Program-made: the position numbers and the translations under genes | NCBI RefSeq assembly: GCF_020520425.1 | Contig: NC_079491.1 | Location: 27,519,449-27,583,448 of the forward strand | Direction of reading: 5' to 3' | From: Spinacia oleracea | Taxonomy: Eukaryota; Streptophyta; Magnoliopsida; Caryophyllales; Amaranthaceae | Length of the DNA stretch: 64,000 bases | The notes under the pieces: generated by a model | Told to the model about the DNA's origin: nothing | Database searches by the model: none | Seen by the model: only the letters and a program-made list of their open reading frames with translations | In this document: positions 56,720-64,000 of the stretch, in pieces | Layout of the letters: every line of letters starts with the position of its first letter | How positions within the stretch are numbered: the first letter of the stretch is position 1

Positions 56720-58570
56720 GTGGCAACTCCACTGGGGAGTATATTGAAATAATCGCAAAAGTAGTAAGTGGACCTAGACTAAGGGAAAAATCTAAAGCTA
56801 CGCCGCCTTTATTTCCGTATTAAGTTGGGACAACCTGAAATATTCAATGTAATCGTTTGACCGAACAGAACCACATATAATTCTGGCTTCCTTGACATGT
56901 TTCATCTCGGAAGTTGGGAATAAGGACACCTATTAACCCGGGGGGTGCACGCGCGTCGGATGTTGTCCACTCGACCCATTCGCATTGTAGCACATCCACC
57001 CAAATCAAATCGCTTATCTCATAGGTCCTTTCTCGATACGTGCCATTCCAGCGTTTACCGAATAGGCCTTGATAAAAGTCGTTAAAGAACCCGACTACTT
57101 CGACAGAGGCCTGTCGGGGAATTGGAAATAGGTTTGGTACCTTTTGACACTCAAGCCTATTATACCATAGAGACTTACATAAACTAAGTGTGCATATTTA
57201 AGCTTAAATTCATGCTAATTGTTAGTTTCGTGTAGAAATTATGTGATATGTGCGAAATTAACTAACCAGATGCTAAGTTTAAAGTCAACGATATTATAAA
57301 AGTTAATAAAAATGCTTAAAACGTTAAAAATAATTAATTAGCTATGAATCAAATAAAAGTAAACTACTCGTATTATGTAAACTGTGTTGTGCGCAAGATT
57401 TATTTCACGCATACCAGTTGTCGTGAAAGATTTCCAACGCACCAACTCTGGCGCAATAAATCTTTCACGCATGTATCTACAAGTAAAAATTGGCCCTGGA
57501 CGTGAGAATTTACTCACGCCTAGGACCTGGCGCTAAAATATTCTGGCGCAACCATTTGCCTTTCAGTAAAATTCAATCTCTTCAAACGGTTATCCTATTT
57601 CGACCTGCTACACTATAAATATGATCCTCTAAAGTCCGGAAACGACACCAATCACCAGTTACGAACCAATTACCATCCCAAACACCTAAAATCTTGAGTT
57701 TTGACCGAAGTTCAATCCGCCAGTTTCTGCAAACCGTTTTCCGCATTAACACACTGTTAAGCAGACCCTGCCCGTATAATCGCTCAATCCAACCTGAATA
57801 CTGCCAAATTTCTGACCGAGTCTCGAGATTAAACTAAGGAATTCAAAGAAAATTCTGGAAGAATCTCACCAAATAGTCAGTCAGTTACCAAGAAGTTCGA
57901 AGCAGAAAAGGAAGGCTAGCAAAGACAAGTGGTTAGTGATCTAGAGAACCACAGTATAGCCTACATTATACTGTAATATGAATCTACATTTTAATAGCTT
58001 TTTCCACCATTATAAATATGCTCACATAATCTGCTATATTATTCACGCCTAATAAGATAATATCTGGAGAAACTGGTATTGCTAAGCACCTTTAATTAAC
58101 CTAAATCACTATTTTGACAGTTGTTAGTTAATTACTTGTGCATTAAAACCAAGTCGGATTAGTAATGTAGCATAATGCATGTCCCTTTCGTTGTCACGTT
58201 GAACTAGCAAGGACCACCGCGTGGGCTAATGATGGGCACTCACCGTATTAGTAAACGTCCCCGGAACTCTCAATCTCTACTCCGTTGGATGTACATTGAG
58301 CGATCTCCGTATTAGGGATCACAAGGGAACCTAAGGCAGTTGTGAGTCAAATATGTTTGCTCTTCGGACATATCACGATAACCGAGTTTTGTCAATTTTC
58401 TTCAATGTAGTTGTAAAACTGAATGGCGACTCCTAAAGACTAGTAAAAAGAGGCTAACGCCCATAGTTAGTTCCTGTTCACTTAATATGATTGCCACATC
58501 CCGAGGAGAAAGTCGTTCGGGCCACTTTCTTAGGAAAGGTACGCCCGGCCTATTTTTCTACCCCCTCACA
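56720..58570 (+). mobile_element. Related Tat-like leader and partial LTR
   Basis: 56720-57330 resembles the leader after the primer binding site at 61687 (shared phrases gttgggaataaggaca-like, ggggggtgcac-like, and the catatttaa region). 57331-58570 resembles an LTR interior and 3' end (tataaatatgatcc, gacaagtggttagt, ctgaatggcgactcct) and ends CCCCCTCACA. No coding region is seen. It is a broken fossil. Confidence 0.6.
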
Positions 58571-60225
58571 CACAATAAAAGTGAGATCCCGAATTAATAA
58601 TACCTTAGATTAAATCCTAGTTGGTTGAACCTATGGCGGATCCGAACGTGTTGTGGACTTTCTACGGAAGGACGACGTTTGGTGTTCTAACTTGTTCTTG
58701 TTCAGTTCGGGAACAGCTAGGGAAGACACACATCACAAAATATGTAAAATGAATTATCCTAATTGATTATGTGCAACTAATTTGGGTTCTGACAATTATG
58801 GTTTTTCCGCATGACATTCGATTGTTCATAACCTAACAGTGGTATCACGAGCCTCTAATTAATTGCATAATCACTTATACTTAACATGGATAAAGTTTTA
58901 CAAATTTGCAAGGAATTAAAGGGGTGAATTAATGCATGTCGTGATAATTAATTTCAAATTTACACGATTATTTAATTATAGTTTTGTCAATACTCATCGG
59001 AATCTTATCGGAATCTTATGATTTTATAGTGAATTCCGCATGTAAACAGCATTTTAAAGTTTTGACATTTTTTTTGCCGAACCCAGAATTCCCAAATTCG
59101 AAGCATAACTATGATTGTTTGGAGGTTTTAGTTTTTATGATGGATAATTATAATTTTAATGATGTTATAATTAATATCTGCGGATCTTATTTAATAATCT
59201 TGATTTAATATATGACGTATTGCATAAGATTAAAATTTTCAAGATTTAAATTTGTTAATTATGCAACCTAATTTGTAATTATAATTAATTTGTTGCATTT
59301 CAAATAATTTGGAATTTGATATAATTTTTCATAATTAATTGATTATTTAATTGGGATCTATTGATTAAAAGACCACCTAAAATTTGTTAAAGTTTGAATC
59401 TTTAAAGTTTTAAGAACCCTAATTTTAATCCCTAATGTTTGTTGAATTTTATTCTAATGAATCTTCGATTATCGCCTAAATATTTATGAAATTAATATGA
59501 ATTATTAATTTGTCATAAAATTTTGAAAATTATAAAAATTTGATTTTATAGAATCGTTCACAAACTTGCACGCACGAAGAAATGGAAAGCTTAGTGTTAC
59601 CCGACCCTTAAGGGGTGTTCCAATGGTGCGTGCATGCGACGGCGAGCAAGGGTGCTCGTCGCCCATGTAGTACTGCTGCAGTGAGCAAGGCATAGACGCG
59701 CGCGTGCGGGCTACGAAATGTGTTGTGTGTACGGTGTGCGAGTGAAGCAAGGGCGAGAGAGAAAGTGTAAGGCAATGCTGGGCGAGTTGCACGCTCGCGT
59801 GCCCGTAGCGCCTTGCACGCCTGCTGCAACATGCACCAAGGCAGCGATGGAGTGGGCGCTGGCTAGGTGTGTTGCTCCATGCTACCCTCACAACAAGCAC
59901 ACGGCAGCGGCAAGCCAAGAGAGGACTTCGGCCATGGGGCTCGCGTGTTGTGTGTTGCTGATGTTAGGCCTTGGAGAGGCATGGGCCTTGGCCTTGGCTT
60001 GGCCTTGCGCATGCATGCTATGGCATTGGGGCATTGTGTGCGTTTTTTTATTTTGATTTTCTGTTGAGTGACAAATTTAATAATTTTAATTTCGTGCTTA
60101 TAATTTTTCTCGTAATTTAATTTAATTAGTTTAATTATTATAATTAATGTTATACTAATTATTTAATAAAATCAAAACCTTGAATAAATTACAATAAATT
60201 TATTTTAATCAACTAAAAATAGTTT
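58571..60225 (+). mobile_element. Ty1/copia LTR end, primer binding site and leader
   Basis: 58571-58838 reads as the end of a copia LTR (...aacctaaca). TGGTATCACGAGCC at 58840-58853 is close to the usual initiator-Met tRNA primer site. The leader that follows has an AT-rich part and a GC-rich part (59620-60050) with chance open frames. No gag is recognisable before the next element starts. The LTR piece probably continues the one at 45495-45933. Confidence 0.6.
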
Positions 60226-61704
60226 TGTAGACACCTACTTTTGTCCCCATTCCCGCAAGGGAAAGGTTCGATGATGAAAGCATAAAAACTCCACTTGACA
60301 ACGCATCTCCTATAAAATAAACGAATCTCGATTCCCTATTTCATTTCACCTGAAACCTGCTATTTATGGAAACCTGCTAAAAATAGTAACTGCCGTAAAA
60401 GGTAGCTTCTAAAAGTGGCAAATCATAAAAGATAGAAACCTGTCAGAATTAGGTGTTGCATTCCAACATAAATCCTAAATGAGATAGAAAACTGCGAGAA
60501 TCCTATTCCTAATAGGATTCGGAAATAAGAGTTACGTATTAATTAAAATCCTAACGAGCCTAGAGTTCGTAAAGGGCCCAGACGCATTCCGTCACAAATT
60601 GATACGCGCTAAAAGACTCAAATTAATATCAAACTCTACGGATTTTAGAATCCGAATCTGACTAAACAAAAACTGCCCAGACCCTATTTTCAACGCCTGG
60701 CTCTGGGCGCCTAAATCTTCGGCGCCCAGGCCTGGGCGCTAAAAATACCTGGGTACGTTTCTTTTCCTAATTCTTTGCGGATTAGAACTCTGCAATTCTA
60801 TCTTTCCACGAACTCTTCCCTATAAATAGGCCCCTAGTTTCGACGTGAAACACACAACAACACATAATATATTCTGAGTATTGACTCTAAACCCCTGAGC
60901 CTAAGCCTCTCGCTGCGAAACTGTTCACGCGTTCTGTCGCAATCGATCCATAAATCGAACAGAACGTATCCTGTCCCATAATCGAGATTCGTTAAATAAA
61001 ATGGAGAAATAGCAAAGTCAAAGTGGTTAGTTTTCTGAGAACCGTGACGCACCTCTCAAGGGTGCGTCGTAATGTGTCCCATTTCGATGATTTAACTACT
61101 TTCCTCGCCCTTTTTATGAACTGTTAAACTAACCTAATTTGATTGTTCTATCACGCCTAACAAATATAATATTTTTGGGAAATCGGATTATCATGCTAGG
61201 TCCCTTAATGCTATTTAAATCAGATAATCACGATCGAATTAGTATTATATGTTGCATATTGCTAAAATCAATTCAGATTAGTTTAATAGTTAATGCATGT
61301 CCCTTCAATTATTTATGCTGAGCTAGTAAGGATATCCTGCCTCTGGAGTTATCGACGAGCGAATTACTCCTCTCGGTAGTTACAGTCCCCCGAACCCTCA
61401 ATCTCTACCTTGCGGGTGTATATTGAGAGATCCCAACACCAGGGATCACAAGGGAACCTACGGCCATCGTGGTCAAACATAATTGCACTCCCTTTATGTC
61501 ACGATAACCGGGTTTTGTCAGTTTTTCTCATTGTCGTTAAAAACTGAATGGCGACTCCTATATTACTAGTCAATTGGGTGTATACTCACAGGAAATCCAA
61601 TTACACTTGATTGAATAAAAAGAATCGTCACACCCACGAGGGACAAGGTCACGCATTAGCCTCGCGCTTTTTCGACCCCCTCACAGTGGCGACTCCACTG
61701 GGGA

Positions 61705-62914
61705 CAGTAAAGGAAATACTCGTGCTTGTAGGTAATCAAAATAGCCGAAGGGTGAAACGATCCTACCCCGCGTTTATTTCCCCATCAAGTTCGGACGACC
61801 TGAAAATCAGCATATTAATGTGAACGGGCAGAACATCATAACGAATCTCGGCTCCCTCGGGAGTTGGGACTAAGGATAACTTTTTTCGCCAATAGGGGGG
61901 TGCATACGCCGCGCATGTTTCCCACTCGGTACTTGTGCAGGTAGTACACCTATCCCGAACCCAATCGCTCGCTCATTAGGTCCCTCTTGCCTGCATGCCC
62001 CCTTGGCTTGCACTTGCGGGTTGGCCTCTTGAGCGAAATTCGTCTGTTGAAGACACTACCTCGACCGGGGCACGTGTTGGATCTACGATAGAAGCGGTAC
62101 CAAGCCAGGCGCAAATACTACATATAGAAGTCTATCATAAACTACGTGGCATATTTAATTTTCAAATCCATGTTTGTAATGTAGTTATGTGTAGCGAAAT
62201 ATGTGATTGTGTGTGACAAACTATCCTAGAAAACCAATGACCTTAAAAATTTCCCAAACATTCATAGACTAATTTACCAAAGAGTTATACCGAAACACGT
62301 GTTCCGCAAACCCGAATGATCGCCACAAAATAAGCGACGCTCGGGATGGCCTGTAACGAATCCCACAAACGCTGTTACGCGTAAAGGACGTTATTAGGAA
62401 AGCACGCAAATCGAAGTTGCATAAACAGAAAACATAAAACGAGAACCAGCCAGGGACGCATTTTCAACGCCCTTGGCTGGGCGCCAAAATTTCTCACGCC
62501 CACTGCTGGGCGCTGAAGTTGCTGCTTGACTTTCTGGTCAGGCGCAGCAGCCTCGGTGCCCAAGCAAAAAGAAAGTACGTAGCACAAAAAATGTTCATCA
62601 AAAGAATTGCTACGAGGGCGTAAGAAAAGCACTCGATTTCAAAAGGCGACTCGCGAAAAATTAATAACTCTTTGTGTCGTCGTTAGGCCTCCTACGACGG
62701 CAATGCTCGGCCCCAAAACCGAACATGCTAACAAATATGAATGTCACACAGGCAAGTGTTTCGAAAATCCAAAGAATGACCAAAAAAAAAAAAACCCCCA
62801 AAAAAAAGTGTACCGACAGAAGAAAGAGCGAAAAAGTGAAAAACCAATTTAGAGAGTCGAAGTCTAGACTAAGTAATGCCTGAAACTTTGGGAACCTAAA
62901 CTTTAGCTTATCTT
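61705..62914 (+). other. Leader between primer site and gag
   Basis: No protein domain is seen. It has GC-richer stretches with short chance frames and an A-rich tract near 62780-62810. A long leader before gag is common in Tat/Ogre-type elements. Confidence 0.5.
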
Positions 62915-64000
62915 ATGCCTAGGACTGGTCCTGCCACTTGGTGCCGATCAGGGAATCAACGGCTAGTGCGTCTCGAAGATACATCACCAACACCAGGTCT
63001 AGTAACTCCAAGCTCCGTCCGTCGTCCCTCATTTCAAGGATCTCCGCTTCCCCAACCTCGATTCGCACCTCCAAACATGTCAATCGAAGATTTGCGAGAC
63101 CAGATGGTCCAAATGACCCAACTCATGGGCCAACTGAAAATGGAAAACGAAGCCTTAGCGGCTGCGCAAGCCAAAAATGACCTCGAAAACGAGAAGAGGA
63201 TCGAAAAAATGGTCCTACGGAAAACCATGGGGAGCAAATACTTCTCCCTCGAGCCTGAACCTTTTTCTGGCAAATTACCAGAAAAGTTCAGTTCATCTGA
63301 CTTACCAAAGTTCAAGGCCACGGACAACCCCCGTGATCATCTACTGAGCTTTGTGAATACCATGAACTTGAAAGGCGTGGACAAGTCCATGTACCTACCT
63401 GCCTTTCCTTTGTCCTTGGAACCTGTGCCGCTCAAATGGTACTATCACCAGGACCCTAAGCTCTTCCCCACCTGGGAAGACTTTGTCAATGTCTTCATCA
63501 AGCAATACTCGTCGAACATGGATTTCCAAGTCACCATGCGCGAGCTGGAAGTTCTCTTCCAAAAGAAAAATGAGGGTTTCACAACCTACTTTGCTAGATG
63601 GAGGGACCAGGCGGCCCAGCTAATCAATAGGCCTCCCGAAACAGAATTGGTCCAAAAATTCATTGACAACTTGGACCCGGCTTACAGACAACACCTTAGG
63701 TACCTGGGACTCGACACTTTCAAAAGGGTTTATGATGTGGGAATAAAAATCGAGGACGACCTCGCCAAAACCATACAGAGCAAACCTGCATATAAGACCA
63801 ACACCTATAATCGGGGTAACACACCCCAAGCTCAAGAAGTCCATGCTGTAGAAGAGGCTCTCGCCCGAAGATACCCTGTAAGATGGGTCCGAGACCGAAA
63901 GTTTGCCCCACTCGGGTCAACTTTGGTACAAGCCTTTGAAAGACTAACCAATCAAGGAAAGTTGAGACCTATAGGCCCCACCCGTGACCCTCCTGTCAAA
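62915..64000 (+). CDS. gag: Tat-like Ty3/gypsy gag (partial, runs off the window)
   Basis: An open frame of 362 codons starts at ATG 62915 (MPRTGPATWC) and has no interruption up to the window end. A Pro/Ser-rich N-terminus is followed by a predicted coiled coil (MSIEDLRDQMVQMTQLMGQL). The retrotransposon gag domain comes next: EPEPFSGKLPEKF, PRDHLLSFVNTM, LSLEPVPLKWYYHQ, TWEDFVNVFIKQYS, GFTTYFARWRDQAAQL and ELVQKFIDNL. The protein would form virus-like particles that package element RNA. The order and motifs fit plant Tat/Ogre elements. An earlier start is not excluded; the internal Met of MSIED is an alternative. Confidence 0.85.
   Translation, partial: MPRTGPATWCRSGNQRLVRLEDTSPTPGLVTPSSVRRPSFQGSPLPQPRFAPPNMSIEDLRDQMVQMTQLMGQLKMENEALAAAQAKNDLENEKRIEKMVLRKTMGSKYFSLEPEPFSGKLPEKFSSSDLPKFKATDNPRDHLLSFVNTMNLKGVDKSMYLPAFPLSLEPVPLKWYYHQDPKLFPTWEDFVNVFIKQYSSNMDFQVTMRELEVLFQKKNEGFTTYFARWRDQAAQLINRPPETELVQKFIDNLDPAYRQHLRYLGLDTFKRVYDVGIKIEDDLAKTIQSKPAYKTNTYNRGNTPQAQEVHAVEEALARRYPVRWVRDRKFAPLGSTLVQAFERLTNQGKLRPIGPTRDPPVK

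Larger units (their letters stand above)
60226..64000 (+). mobile_element. Ty3/gypsy (Tat-like) element, 5' part
   Basis: The LTR is 60226-61685 (1.46 kb, TGTAGACACC...CCCCCTCACA). The primer-binding-site-like TGGCGACTCCACTGGGGA is at 61687-61704; I cannot name its tRNA. A leader of about 1.2 kb leads to gag at 62915. The rest lies beyond the window, so I cannot say whether the whole element is intact. Confidence 0.8.

Noticed and set aside
59505-60067. Overlapping long frames on both strands in a GC-rich patch
   Set aside because: Open frames on both strands come from GC-rich leader sequence of the copia remnant with few stop codons. No domain is recognisable.

Overview
This looks like nuclear DNA of a flowering plant (eudicot). 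It is AT-rich, has short GT-AG introns and TATA boxes, and carries plant non-specific lipid transfer protein (nsLTP) genes, a plant mobile domain (PMD) gene, Stowaway MITEs, plant L1, SINE and Helitron copies, and Ty3/gypsy (Tat-like) and Ty1/copia LTR elements. The nsLTP sequences and the TGTAGACACC-type LTRs suggest Caryophyllales, perhaps Amaranthaceae. That placement is an impression from memory, not a search result.

Region 1, about 1-23,700: a tandem cluster of type-1 nsLTP genes, all on the + strand. Four look intact (starts at 3035, 5923, 20153 and 22025) and one is a frameshifted pseudogene (615). All share one architecture: signal peptide, eight-cysteine domain, and one intron just before a 10-nt last exon. 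Thirteen kb of transposon-rich DNA separates genes 3 and 4. It holds Stowaway MITEs, a SINE-like copy inside a longer MITE, a 1.16-kb long-TIR element with two tRNA-Arg-like sequences between palindromes, an hAT-like piece, a Helitron, and a 5'-truncated L1 LINE with exact 14-bp target duplications.

Region 2, 23,690-27,001 (minus strand): a seven-exon host gene for a predicted 544-residue PMD protein with a C-terminal coiled coil. All exons join in phase.

Region 3, about 27,260-42,360: a nest of DNA transposons that can be read layer by layer. A MULE-like MITE holds a PIF/Harbinger element with transposase and Myb-like genes. That element holds two of its own MITE derivatives. One of these was split by an 8-kb MULE-like element carrying ~0.8-kb tandem repeats, a CACTA-like end, a tRNA-like sequence and two in-phase exons of a captured host gene.

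Region 4, about 42,950-64,000: LTR retrotransposon fossils. Tat-like gypsy DNA is embedded in copia remnants. One gypsy copy has near-identical long LTRs around an antisense region encoding PMD-like and DUF7745-like proteins. A second gypsy element starts at 60,226 and its gag frame runs off the window end.

The genes likely expressed for host functions are the four intact nsLTPs (secreted lipid binding) and the PMD gene. Nothing indicates that the two groups work together. The rest is transposon-derived.
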